In this document: positions 14,701 through 26,448 of the stretch, in pieces
Numbering within the stretch: the first letter of the stretch is position 1
Layout: every line of letters starts with the position of its first letter
Assembly: GCA_916610825.1 (NCBI GenBank)
Contig: OU744446.1
Span: 22,143,223 to 22,207,222 of the forward strand
Direction: 5' to 3'
Length of the DNA stretch: 64,000 bases
Source of the DNA: Haliclystus octoradiatus
Taxonomy: Eukaryota; Cnidaria; Staurozoa; Stauromedusae; Haliclystidae
Translations under genes and position numbers: made by a program
Notes under the pieces: generated by a model
Seen by the model: the letters and a program-made list of their open reading frames with translations, nothing else
What the model was told of the DNA's origin: nothing
The model's database searches: none

Positions 14701-17700
14701 CAAGACAATATTCAAAATTCAGATTTAGAACTGTTAAATTTGCAACATCCCTCTCCTGTCGCTAATCAGATTCATAATTCTGCAAGTATACAATCTAATT
14801 ATATACAATATAGTTTCATTTTCATTATGTTGATTTGATATAATTTAGACTATATTCTATTATTTGATATATAATATTCTAATTCACCAGTTTAATAAGA
14901 AAACAAGCTTGAGTTAAGAAGTTTTGTTTATTACTTGGATTCTGTACTGGTTGACATGCCTGTATTTTATTCAAAAAGAGTTTTTCTATTAAGTATCACA
15001 ACTAAGTGCAAATTAGGCACACAGGAGTGTATTGCACAGCATTGTATAACTAACACATATATGATTAAAATAAAACAGAGTTATGCAAAATATTTTGATG
15101 TTTGGTCGCTTGTCTTATTTTGTCCTTAAAACTCTATAATAGCATCTTATAGCAACCAACGATTGGACAAAACATTACATTGCATGTAGTTTAGATAATC
15201 TCATATAGAAAACAAAACAGAGTTTTACTTACCTTTGCTACATTTGTCTCAATATCTCCAATTATACTATATATCAAAGAGAATAGTTCCAGGACATCTT
15301 TTTCTTTGCATGATAACTGCAAATAGGAAACATCTATAAGCTATTGTGAATTTGGAGACCAATAGCAAATAAGAATAAAACAGCATTTATTATTTTCATC
15401 TTTGTTTTTTATTTAATAATGCTCTGTTTCCCATCATCGAGTTCTTCATACACATGTGTGAGTTAGAGTTTATACTCACTATTACTATTTATTTATTTAT
15501 TTATTTATTTATTATCCACTGCTGTAGAGATTTCAAAGCGAAGTCAAATGTAATGAATAAAATAAAGGCAATATGCAAGGGCAAGGGGGAGTTGACAATA
15601 ATCTAGTGATGTAAATACGCCCCATTTTTAAAAGCATTATTTTCAGAAGAAGCGCAGTCTTGCACCAAGAAAGCCATGTCGTATAAATATGCCTTTGTGC
15701 TTACGAACATGCGTAGTTTAAGGAAAAATGCCCGCGAAAATCAACCAATAAAATCATGTCGGATATACCTGCCAACACTTGCAGCAATGCATTAACAAGC
15801 ACAAGAAAAAAAGGGTCTGCTGTTTACACACATGGAAATCAACAACACGGAAAATTCATTTCTGAAGACAATTTTAATGTTCTAAAAAATGCAAAGACAA
15901 GTTTGACAGCTTAATTCACGAAATGCTTACAATCAGGCGAATCAAGCCAAACCTTAACACTCAGTCTGATACAATCAAATCTTGGCTTTTCCCCGCAGCA
16001 TATTTAAAAGCTATTGTTCTTGCCTTTGTGTGAAATAAGCTATTGCTATCTAATGAATCCTGTTTTAACACTATATCTAGCACTTTGTAAAACTTTAACA
16101 TTTGTAAACTTGTGTATTTAAATAATTTTTCTTTTTAAATAGATTTCTGAATATGACATATGCAATGTCGAAAGCTCAAACAACGTCTAGTTTATCGGCT
16201 TATCTTTTACTTTTATTACACAATTAATAAGTAGATACTTAAGCCTACAGATATGAAAAGAAATTTTAGTTGCGGAATAATTACTAACTACCTTGGACTA
16301 ATTAGATGCGGTAAATTGACCTTTCAGATGCGGTAAATTGATTGAATATATATCAGCGATTAACTAATTTCTGTAAATTAACTTTTTAGCCTTGGTAAAT
16401 AAACTGAATAGCTGGAACTGGTTATTAGCTGAGGTAAAGGGACTTTTTAACTGCAGACATAATTATGTCTCGTTATAAAATACTAATGTTATTGCTATAG
16501 TTATAAATCTTTTGTTGAAATTCCAAACTAACAGTCCTACTCATTCACCAGATGTTCGAAGCTCTCCTAATGTTTGAAAAAGATTGAAACATAAATCCAC
16601 TTGAAAATTTAAACCTGCATGGTTTTAAAAAAAGAAACATTTTCAGGACACATAGTTGTCGCAGCGTTGCCCCATTCGCACATTGGTTGTTGCTATCCTA
16701 ATTTCACACATCGGTTGTTGTTGGCGCTTATCAAGAGATAGGCTTTTTACAATAAGGTTATTGTATTTTGGCCTGCTTGTTTGACATAAACTGTAGACTG
16801 CAAAATAATTTATGGGGATCATTCTCGTTCATAATTTTCTACCCCAATTTTATTTCATGAAACCATTTCTTAATTTTGCGAAACAAATTATTATAATTAT
16901 TCGGAACTGGATAGTGGATTATGAGAGTGAACTTCAAGGGTCCTTCCACGCACAGGTCCTTCAACAGAATTGTCTTTCTGCTTCCGGACTGAAGTGTAGA
17001 GAGGAGTAGGAGCATGATAAAACTACTGCTTGTAGTCTGATGGCTTTCGAGTTCTGTGAACCTGGTACTAGATGAGGATTGGTTAAGTGCAGTAGGTATT
17101 GACGTATTTTCTTAAATAAAAAAGTAATTGTGATGGTATCGCCCTACCAAAGGCACCAGTTTCCTCTAGAAAACCCCTCTATTTCTAGAGGAGTGGCTCT
17201 TTTCGCTAGGAGCAATGATATTAAAGATTCTTTATTGATCTCAGCCGCGGCACTGCAGATACATTTCAACAGAATTCATGGCAGATAGGCTTCGATTTTG
17301 AAATATATTGAAAAATAACATCAAATTCTTCGTTCTAAATTGACTATCGCTTTAAATGTTTGTTTTGTGATTATCCCAAGTTCAAGGTGTTGATCATGTG
17401 AAATAAATTATTAAAGCTTAAATTGTTGATAATCAATAGTGTCTACTTGGTCAACCTGATATTGTGAAGTTGTCTTCAGCTGACACAACGGCTTGTAATG
17501 CAATGATAGTTAAACCACTACCCACCCTTGGTAAAGCAGTTCAAGGAGGTTAAATAGCCCAGTTTTCATGCACTGCTCATGAAAAGTAGGCCATTGAATG
17601 TTCATTACAGTTCATGAACTGTTTCTTAAAGGGTTATTATACACTTTGCTGTGATTTACTAAAATGTCCTTGGATCAAATTTAAACTTCAAAACGTTAGT

Positions 17701-20700
17701 CTTTCTTAAGTAGAGATAGCATTGTTGATAATTGTTTCCTTACATTGCAGTTTCCTATTCTTCTTGAGCTTTGAGCATCTGACAAAATTTTATCGACAGA
17801 TTTCGATGGGAATTTTCAAAAAAATGTTTATCCTTGCCTTTCCAAACCGACCAACCAATCAAATTGCAATATTAGGCCTACATTCGATTTCAATGTCATA
17901 TTTTAGAAAGGTGTTTGTGTTCATAAACAGTTTAAGAACTCAGTAAATTTATTGGCAGGGGAACACTTGCACCCACAACACAGACTCTACTCTTCATAAA
18001 AAAGACATGCGCCAATGATTCTAGAGGCCGGAGCGAAGCGAGGGGCGGAGCCCCGAGCTCAGGAAAGCGGTCGCGAAGCGGCCGCGACCGCCAGCCCAGA
18101 TCTGCGCATACGGAGTCAAAATTCAACCAAGGATATTGGAGACCCAAATTTCAGCCGATAGTTTCTCCTGCGCGGTTTACAAAGATGATGTTTGTGTCGC
18201 TAGAATGTTCCACTACTTATTAGCATCGTGGTTCTGTTTTTATCAAGATCAATCAAGTATTTTATTTTATATGAATTTTTAAACTCGACCTTTTCTGTAA
18301 TACCCTTTGTTTCACTCTTTTGTCTTTTACGCTTTTTTACAGTCACGTGGTCTTGCGATTTTGTCCGCTCGCTGGTATGTTGTGCCTCAGGGCACGTAGT
18401 TGTAGCGCTGTCACGTTTACACAATGGTTGTTAATTGTTATCCTCGTCATTGTCTTATTCAAAGTTGTATTCGTGAATGATTGTTCGTGCCGCTATTATG
18501 ATTGTCTAATGTCTATTATGTTTGCCTGCTGATTACACCTATTGTTGTTTCTTATTTACTGTGTTATGCTCTGTTAAATCCGTCCAGCTTAATTATTTTA
18601 TGCACAAGGAAGTAATGCTTTCAATCACCATTGGACGAGATTGTTTCTGCCTAAGTATGGAATCGTTCTGTTAGGCCGATAGTGATTTCTTGCTGCAAAG
18701 GCGGTTATGAGAAAATGGGCTTTTCACTAGAGAGTTTTGCCTAATGACCTGCATGTTTGACACTAACTATTGACAGTAAAATACTTTCTGGGGTTCGAAG
18801 AGCTTCCTGACGGATGGGAAAAGATCTGTGATGTTTCTTTCTTTTTTTGCGTTTGTTTAATTCAACGTTAATTTTATTCTTGACAATCCTGCTTAAAGCC
18901 TCCCTGAAAATACCACAATTCTATTGGGTGGTGGGGCTGATAAGATTAGGGGACAGTGACATCACCAGCTAGCATTCCAGAGATGGTGTCCCGGGGATCG
19001 TGTGCTCTGCATAAATAAATACATAAATACATCGTGATCACTTCAATCAAGCTATATCAGGTCAACCTAGTCTGTGAACAGTCATTTTACTAAATACTGA
19101 TCAGGTCATAACTTTGTGGGCATATATTGCAGTGTGACATTCTTATAATGAAGTTACATTACTAATTTTTTGTACGCAAGCATAAATTTAATTGAAAACA
19201 TGGCAGTCAAACGAAGTTTTTCTTCAAATAAAGTTGGTTAATCGTGTTTAATAGAGAGATATGCTACGGAACTGGACTATGGATTATGAGAGTATCCTAT
19301 GGAAGGACCCGTAAGGGTCCTTCCACACAATTACATTACTGCTACTGGGATTCTGTTAGCAGATTAATCGAAGGCTCCAAAAGACACTATCTTACATAAA
19401 TTATTACATTTTCTAAATTTCCTGGACATAATCAATTGTTTTTGCCCTCATTTAGTAGCCTTTATATAGTTCAAATATTGATAGTCAAATTATGTGCGGT
19501 TCATTAAATAACAAAGCTGCTACCCCTGTGAAAACAGTTCATCATTGTTAAATGGCACAATGCTCATGAACTGTTCATCATGAATTCAACTAAAATGTTG
19601 GCAGGGGAGAGGAAAATACAATATTTACTGCATATTTACATTCAGGAACAAAAAACATACCTCCTGATGATTAACAGAGAATGCTTTTACATACCAGGCA
19701 AGTTCAAAAGGCGAAGACCATCCACTGGCTTGAGGACTGCAATTAAGAAATATAATTTTTTTTGGATTGTGCGCCGTGAGAGGCAGCGGTGTATTGATTT
19801 CTGCTTCGTAAAATTTGATTTATATGACTACCAATCAACGCTTCTAGTGTTTATTTGTTTTTATTTTTTAAATTGACATTATTTCTTATAATCTTCTAGA
19901 ATCACATAGAGTTTATACTTTTTATATTTAAGAAAATTTTACACTTTATATTTTTTGATTACTTATTTATACTAGATATGAGTTTGGAGGGACGGTATGA
20001 TTACAGCCGGGAACATCTCCTTGACTTGCAGTGATGAAATTCAAACAAACAGTGATGAATTTACCTTTGATGGTTATAATTATATGGATTATTCTGTGAA
20101 GAGACGTAGAAGGAGAGGAGTTAGGAGTGGTTTCAAAGTCAAATTAAAAAAGTTTTTAAAATCCTTGCGAAATTCGGAGAACAAAGATTGCCATGAAAAT
20201 CTTCCTGTTGTAGCTGATTTGCCTTGTACAGAGGAAGACAATGACGCAGCGTCTACTATTTTTGATTCTTATAATAGTGATCTCTTTGATGTATACAATT
20301 GTACACACGAGGAAATTCAATCAAGTACAATACCGGTTATCATTTCTACTAATAGAGATATTGAAAGCTTTTCTGACAATAACAATGCGGGTTTGAATCA
20401 TGACATAAACAACTGCATATCGGTACCTATTACTCCTCCTGAATCTAAATCTGTGAAATGTATGATTAGTTTCGGTTGTATTAACATCAGATCTATCAGA
20501 AACAAGGCATTCGCAGTTAAAGAGCTCATTGAAGACCGTAATCTTGATGTCATTGTTGTAACTGAAATCTGGCACGAGAGACCCACAGATACCTGGTTGA
20601 CTAACGCAAGGCCTTCTGGTTTTTCAATGGTGGAACAAGCCAGATCAAGTTAAATCTGCTGCAACTGTGAATGGAAACTTTGTTAATTATGGTGGTATTG

Positions 20701-23700
20701 TTTGTCTTGCTCGTGAGGGGATCAAACTCACCAATATTGATCTTCCAGCCCAGCCTTCTACTTTTGAAGTTTTATGTATTCGTTTGCGTTCTAGCAACGC
20801 TACTTCAATCATCTCTGCCTTATACAGACCTGGCTCTCAACGTGTTACGCCTAAATTTTTCAGTGAATTCACGCAACATTTTGAATCGTTGCTTTCTTAT
20901 TCTTGTCTTGTCTACGTTACTGGGGATTTAAACATACATACTGAGAACACCCTTGATGAACATTGTCTCGCGTTATCTACTGTTCTTGAGTCACTACGCT
21001 TTGTTCAGCATGTAAATGAAAGCACTCACAAGAAAGGTGGCATTTTAGACTTATTGATCTGCGATGATAATCTTGTTGTATCAAACCTACACGTAGATGA
21101 TGTTGGTCTTTCTGATCACTACCTGATTAGCTGCAATATTTCCTTCTCTCCATCTACACCAAAGTTCAAGACTACTACATCACGTGATTGGCGTAATTTC
21201 AGCATCGTTAAGTTTAGAGATATTATTGTTAAATCACTTGGTCCTGATGTATCATTATCATAGGCTGATAAATATTTGAATGATCTTACTAGTTATTATG
21301 ACAATGTCATTACTACCGCTCTTGATGAAATATTACCGTTGAAAACCAAAACATTTTGTGTAAGAAAATCGAACTGCTGGTATGATGACGACTGTCGATC
21401 AGCAAGCGAAGAGTGAGGCTACACGAGCGTAGATATCGGCGCACTAAGAACTGCGATGATAGACAAGCCTGGGTGGAAGAGCTCCGTTTATATCATGAAC
21501 TTTGTTGCGTAAAGCGGAATTCTTTCTGGAAGTTACAGCTTTCAGAAAATGTCAGAAATCCAAAGAAAATGTGGAAGGTAATACACAACCTTCTTGGAAA
21601 AGAAGACCAGACAAACCCATCACATCATTCTGCGGATAATTTCTTAACATTTTTTAAAGAGAAAGTTGATAATGTACGATGTGATACAGCAAATTCTCCT
21701 TCGCCTTCATATTATGAAACGTATGGCGCTGACTACCTTGATGATTTTTCACCTGCCACTGAAGAAGAAGTGCTAAAACATATCCATGCTCTTCCTGATA
21801 AGCAGTCAACGTTGGATCCATTACCGACTACGATTCTGAAAATGATTTCAAATGATATTGTATTGTATTTAACCACATTATTTAACCGCTCAATCGTAGA
21901 GTCTATGAAGAAGGCAGGACTTGATATCGATGAATTGAGCAATTATCGTCCAATATCTAATCTGCCAATTTTATCAAACTTACTGGAACGTATAGTATGT
22001 GAAAGAATTACAACTCACTTACAAATCACGCAAACTCTACCTTCTGTACAATCTGCCTACCGCCAGAACCACTCTACAGAAACAGCTTTGCTTAAAGTAA
22101 TGTCGGATCTCATAACGGCTGCGGATGAAGGGAATATATCTCCTCTTGCTCTTTTGGATTTGAGTGCTGCCTTCGACACGGTTGATCACTCAATCCTATT
22201 AAAACGATCACAACTTACTCATCATATAAGTGGGAACGTATTGACATGGCTTCAAAGTTATTTAACTGGTCGATCTCAGTTTATATACTATGACCAACAA
22301 ATATCATCGACTATGATTCTAGAACATGGTGTACCTCGGGATCGGTACTAGGACCCATACTCTTTCTTTTTATATGTCGGACATACCTCGCATTATTAGT
22401 GAATCTAATTTAAAATCGCACTGCTATGCTGATGACACACAAATATACTTTCATATAAAGCCGAAAAATACATCGACAGCTGCCCAAAAGATTGGTGAAT
22501 ATATTGACATCATTCACAAATGGCTTACGTCAAATTGACTCCGAATGAATCCTTCCAAGACTGAACTTGTCTGGTGCTCGTCGGCAAGAAGGGTAAATAC
22601 GTACTCTGCACCATCGGTCCATTTTGCTGACATTGAGCTTCATGCAAAACCATCAGTTCGTAATCTTGGGGTACAAATACGCTCTGATCTAAGTATGCGC
22701 AGTCAAGTTACCAGTCTAACTTGCTCCCGTCATTATCAACTAAGACAGCTGCGATCAATCAGAAAATCGCATGATTTTTACTCTCTGAGAGATGCAGCAT
22801 ACTCATTGGTATTATCTCGCATTGATTACTGCAATTCCTTATTTATTAACTCACCATCCTACTTATTGCGGCCAATACAGACTATAATGGACACGACAGC
22901 AAGAAGTATATCTGGTAAATGCAAATTTGCTCCTATCAGTGGTTACGTGAAAGAAAAACTACACTGGCTACCATTTGAACAACGAGTAAAATTTAAAGCT
23001 TGTGTTTTAATGTATAAATCAATGAATGGCATGGCACCGGATTATTTAACGGAGATGTGTATTACTCGATCTACTGATGGACATGATCGATCTCTCAGAT
23101 CCAATTCAAACTGTGACCTTGTTGTACCTCGTTCAAAAAACAAATATGGAACTCGGGCATTTAAAGTTGCTGGTCCTTCAAACTGGAACGGTTTACCCAG
23201 TGCCATACGTAAAGCAGACTCTCTGTATATATTTCGCCGTCAGCTTAAGCATTATATTTTTAACAGTTCAGACATGCAGTAGTTTATTTTATAATTTATT
23301 TTATAGTAATTTATTTTAATTTATTTTATATTTCTCATTTTTAATATTAGAACTGTACAACGCCGTTGTGGAGATTATTCTCAAAAGGGCGCTATATAAA
23401 TACACACTTATTATTATTATTATTATTAATAGACTTAGACTCTTATGGATCCGAATCCGATTACATTGCCATGTAGCATTTCAAATTTCTCAGGCTTCTA
23501 AAAAATAAAATTCTAATTGGCTAATTATTTGATATTCCTTCATATGTACTATCAGGAACAAGCTTATTATGCTTATTAAGCTTACTATTATTATTATTAC
23601 CATATATCTATTTCATTTTCTATCTTTTTGGTACTAAACATATCATGCCTGAAACTGAAATTTGGTTGTTCTGCCATTTTTATAACTTTGTTGGTTTGTC

Positions 23701-24168
23701 TTGGGGTCACAAAGCAATGTTTTGACCTTGGCGCTTTCACAGAGCTTCACATGCGCACTCCACAACCAATCAAATTCCAAGGAATAATTCCATTATTTTA
23801 TAAAACACATTCAAAAACTATTGGCTTATCTTGCATGATCAACGTGCAATTTTCTAGCTTCTGTGGAATGTCTATATATTGTAATAAAGACGCATAGAGA
23901 CAATATTCTTACCATACACGCCATGGGTACTTCATTACGTCAGCTGACCAGCCTTGGCAGAACTTTGACAAAGACAGACATTCTTGACACAAAACATGAT
24001 CATCACAGAGAGTTTTGAAAGATGCTCGAATGAAATCTAGCCGCCCTTCAGTAGCCAGAGAACGAAGAAAATGACACATTTCCCTCTGATTGGAATCGAA
24101 TAAACCATGCATATTTCCGGATGAGTGGTAGCTATCCATTGGATGGATGAATATAACCCACCCACACA
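2384..24168 (-). CDS. ZFYVE26: ZFYVE26 (spastizin), 5' half, 14 coding exons, partial
   Basis: Spastizin is a large alpha-solenoid protein with a C-terminal FYVE finger; it acts with spatacsin and AP-5 in lysosome reformation and autophagy. Coding exons in order of transcription are 24139-23913 (exon begins at 24168), 19736-19661, 15316-15233, 11742-11131, 11037-10867, 10617-10529, 10008-9092, 7897-7748, 7379-7215, 7112-6747, 6040-5467, 4042-3942, 3287-3147 and 2702-2384. All junctions have GT-AG ends and compatible phases, giving 3992 coding bases. As I recall the human protein, exon 5 matches its PLSCLLVLLGWTHC segment, exon 7 its HSVLYTLHHL segment, exon 8 the LSKVVSEAQWRYKVV helix, exon 9 MMFSPPESLLASCILRG, and exon 11 DYLGTFFSYCSTLAAVLLQ. 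The FYVE finger would lie beyond the left edge. The start Met at 24139 is the first in frame after a strong acceptor at 24169-24170. Exon 2 is the least certain: it rests on phase and splice sites rather than similarity. Confidence 0.85.
6415..6530. repeat. cluster of GTTCATGAAC-type palindromic motifs
   Basis: In an intron of ZFYVE26 the motif GAACAGTTCATGAA and close variants recur four or five times within about 110 bases, in both orientations. Similar motifs recur elsewhere in the window (about 17570-17625, 19530-19580, 41070-41092). Function unknown. Confidence 0.45.
11743..13960. other. ZFYVE26 intron, no recognised element
   Basis: This is AT-rich intronic sequence between exons 4 and 3. 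I see no coding exon, RNA gene or well-defined repeat before the Penelope-like remnant. Confidence 0.4.
13970..14500 (-). mobile_element. Penelope-like retroelement remnant with GIY-YIG domain
   Basis: Reading the minus strand from about 14500 downward, the frames give a CAKTTYPLDNKCQMKHLVYK linker, then a GIY-YIG core (KYYIGLTEGTFKQRY with the following helix and SKHIQDLKD), then CHLCLGEKYHI and LLNRRSELMSKC. This order of Cys-rich linker, GIY-YIG nuclease and CxxCLxEK tail is the C-terminal end of Penelope-like element (PLE) polyproteins. The parts lie in different frames with at least one frameshift near 14420, so the copy is dead. The reverse transcriptase half is absent, so the copy is truncated at the 5' end. 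It sits in a ZFYVE26 intron in the same orientation as the gene. Confidence 0.85.
14500..15232. other. ZFYVE26 intron, nothing recognised
   Basis: This AT-rich intronic sequence between the Penelope remnant and exon 3 shows no feature I can support. Confidence 0.4.
15486..15514. repeat. (ATTT)n microsatellite
   Basis: About seven uninterrupted ATTT units lie in the intron between exons 3 and 2 of ZFYVE26. Confidence 0.9.
15520..17131. other. ZFYVE26 intron with a dispersed repeat part
   Basis: No exon is seen. The part from about 16690 to 16970 shares several blocks with 18410-19330. Among these are CGGAACTGGA, TGGATTATGAGAGT and GGGTCCTTCCAC, so both may be copies of one unclassified dispersed repeat. 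Confidence 0.35.
17132..17289 (-). mobile_element. SINE fragment (3' body), inverted copy
   Basis: The reverse complement matches the body of the tRNA-headed SINE at 59828-60185. It shares the stretch from CCTATCTGCCATGAA through TGTCGCGGCTGAGATCA and CTAGAAATAGAGG to TAGGGCGATACC. The tRNA-like head is missing, as expected of a 5'-truncated copy. Confidence 0.75.
18016..18110. repeat. GC-rich island with GCGAAGCG motifs
   Basis: A sharply delimited GC-rich block lies in very AT-rich intron. It has repeated GAAGCG motifs (GGAGCGAAGCGAGG and GTCGCGAAGCGGCC) and a CGGAGCCCCGAGC stretch. No convincing reading frame is seen. It could be part of a transposable element or a recent insertion of foreign base composition. 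Confidence 0.45.
19980..23432 (+). mobile_element. CR1/L2-like LINE, nearly full length but broken
   Basis: This is a non-LTR retrotransposon in the first intron of ZFYVE26, opposite in strand. Frames in order: 19997-20653 encodes a basic N-terminal region and the start of the AP-endonuclease (INIRSIRNKAF). 20667-21263 encodes the rest of the endonuclease, with GDLNIH and SDHYLIS. 21413-22351 encodes the reverse-transcriptase fingers (SNYRPISNLP, LLDLSAAFDTVDHS). 22326-22538 carries the YADDTQIYF catalytic box. 22545-23282 encodes the thumb and C-terminus, with LHWLPFEQRVKFK and MYKSMNGMAPDYL. Frameshifts near 20650 and 22350, stops near 21261, 21414 and 22538, and a short deletion before SNYRPIS make it inactive. 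The 3' end reads GGGCGCTATATAAATAC followed by (TTA)n, a typical CR1/L2 tail. Decay is mild, so the insertion is fairly young. Confidence 0.9.
23412..23430. repeat. (TTA)n tail of the LINE
   Basis: Six or so TTA units directly follow the LINE 3' end and are the element's terminal microsatellite. Confidence 0.8.
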
Positions 24169-25149
24169 CTGTAATTAAAACATATATAAACAAAAATGCA
24201 ATTATTTTATTAATATTGGATTGGTATGTAGATAATATGATTACACACCAATGTCAAAAAAGAAACTGCCAAGCCATTGAATAACCTAAAGAGTCAGTCC
24301 CGTGACAATTTGTGTGGTCTTTTCATAAGAGCAATATGTAGACAACACATCCAAAATTATAGTGGTGAGAGGTTGGCTCACTATGATCCATCATTTAAAG
24401 TAGATTTCAAGGAATTCTTATTCGAGCCATAAGCACGCAATAATGTAGGCCTTCCCTGAATGATAAACTTCTCCCGAATTTTCCTCTAAGGCCCAGTGGG
24501 CTAACTAAATCACAGCATGCAACTTACAGCAGATATTTTGGAAAATTGTATCCAATCAATGTCAATTATCAAAATGAAGTATCTGACTCCCTTCCATAAC
24601 TACATCAGCTTCTCCAATTCCTATGGTGGTCGAGTATTTTTCGTGCATTAAGCACACACTCTCAAGTTCTCAAAGTTGTAGTTGCTTACTCTCTAATCAA
24701 ACAATTGATCGCAAAATTGCTAGGCCCAGCAAAGCTCAAAGCGTCTCTAGCCGTCTCTAGCCTAATAACATTCGAATTAGTTTGATGTTGGAAAAATAAT
24801 AATATTGGTAAAATCTATGCAGTACAGCTGAAATACTAAATGACAGCTTTTTCCAGAATCTCTATCGAATATCCCACTCATGAATTTGAATTAATAACGA
24901 AATCAGTGGTGATGTTCGCCATTTTTCAATTCAGTCCAATCATAACCATGGTCCAACTTTGATCATGTCCCCGCATGAACTATGGATTGACCGTCACCTA
25001 ACCGTGACCACTGACTACAACTATTATAATATACCATAGAACAATATATAAATTATTATGCAAATTAGAATTTTATTGTGGTTAAAATGATTAATTTTAA
25101 GTGAGGTTAAACTGATGCCTATATGGCAGTTAATAACTTATTAAAGTTG
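24169..25149. other. sequence upstream of the first ZFYVE26 coding exon
   Basis: No exon or repeat is recognised. If ZFYVE26 has a normal untranslated first exon it should lie here or further right, but I cannot identify it. Confidence 0.35.
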
Positions 25150-25158
25150 AGATTATCA

Positions 25159-25246
25159 TAGCCTGCGCGCAGACCCAAATCTTTCTTTTATGATTAGTAG
25201 TCATCTACTAATCATAAAAAAAAGATTTGGGTCTGCACGCAGGCTA
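25159..25246. mobile_element. 88-bp palindromic MITE with 9-bp target duplication
   Basis: This is an almost perfect hairpin whose arms begin TAGCCTGCGCGCAGACCCAA and end with the near-complement. It is flanked on both sides by the same nine bases, AGATTATCA (25150-25158 and 25247-25255). Exact 9-bp duplications are typical of Mutator-like elements, so this is probably a minimal non-autonomous member. The terminal sequence is shared with the element at 49461-50218. Confidence 0.9.
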
Positions 25247-25521
25247 AGATTATCATGGCAAGTGCTATATTGAATAAATGGTCAGCGGACAAAGTGATTG
25301 ACGTTAGGATCTTCTTGGCCACATGACGTGAGTATTGACAAGTGAGATTTTATGAATTATTTGTAGTGCGCATGTCTCTATTATCTGGGTGTGGTAGTCA
25401 GTCTTGCCATTTTTGTCTAGCTTGCTAGCAGAATTTGAATCGCTCTTTAACTCGGTATATTTGTTTTGATAGTTTGATACTGATTTTTGACTCATGGTTA
25501 CGTAAGTGACCTTGAGTCTAT

Positions 25522-26379
25522 AGGGCCATTTACACTGCAGCAAAAAAGGCACGGTACTCGTCAATTAACACTCGAGGTGTTAACAAGAATGCGGCCCGTG
25601 CTGTTTTTTTTCAGGGTTTACACAGCTTATTAAAAACTGTTTTCAAGATCGCCCGTGCCTATTTTTACGCCGGCCGAAATTGAAAACTTACAAACTGAAT
25701 TATAGGTTTCTCGTTATTTAATGGTTTTACAGGTGAAATTCGATAAATTGAGATTCAATTATGTTAAATAACTTGTAAGGATTCCGTTGAACTGAAAATC
25801 ACTATGTTTTTCATCAATTATAATATTTAAATTTTTGTTACATTCCTATCTCCATTGAGCAAAATTCAAATACATTTGGGTTAGTCTTTCACCTCCTGAA
25901 CATGCTACCACGCCAGATCAGTATTTCTGTGACAAAAGACACATCTAAATTTACGCTCCGCACTCGTAGTTACAATTTGCATAATTAAACCTTATACTAC
26001 AGAAACTTCATTCATTTTCAAAAGAAATACGTAACAAAATATGCTCAATGTGCTTATCTAGCTTTGGTAAACTTAAGTCTGTTACTGATTTTATTAGAAA
26101 ACCTCAGAATTCCACTGTAAAGAGACGCAACTTCTACGATGACGTCATAATTACTGCAAAACGGCACGGTGCCCACTTTTTGAGCGGGCCGAGACTACCT
26201 CGAGAAATAATCTCGGCCCGATCAAAATAGTAGGCACGGTGCCGGTTTTTCAATGTCTGAAAAAGCCGTTTAGACAGTGTTTTTGCTTGGCCCGTGCTCA
26301 AAAACACTTGACACCTTCACACCTTTGATGTGTTAATTGACGAGTACCGTGCCTATTTTGCTGCAGTGTAAATGGCCCT
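25522..26379. mobile_element. 858-bp non-autonomous TIR element, copy 1
   Basis: The termini are AGGGCCATTTACACTGCAGC and its inverted counterpart, and the terminal inverted repeats run inward for about 50 bases. The flanks are the 3-bp duplication TAT (25519-25521 and 26380-26382). The interior has no open frame of note and contains several GC-rich hairpin blocks around GGCACGGTGCC and CGGGCCGAG. Two other copies (29191-30047 and 63057-63914) are nearly identical, which implies recent activity. A 3-bp duplication and a GGGCC-type end recall PIF/Harbinger, but the class is inference. Confidence 0.9.
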
Positions 26380-26410
26380 TATGCTGTCATGGTGGTCTGG
26401 TGGAAACGTT

Positions 26411-26448
26411 TTCATTTCATTTCGTTTCATTTCATTTCATTTCATTTT
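26411..26448. repeat. (TTTCA)n microsatellite
   Basis: There are about seven TTTCA units with one TTTCG variant, just right of TIR element copy 1. Confidence 0.9.
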
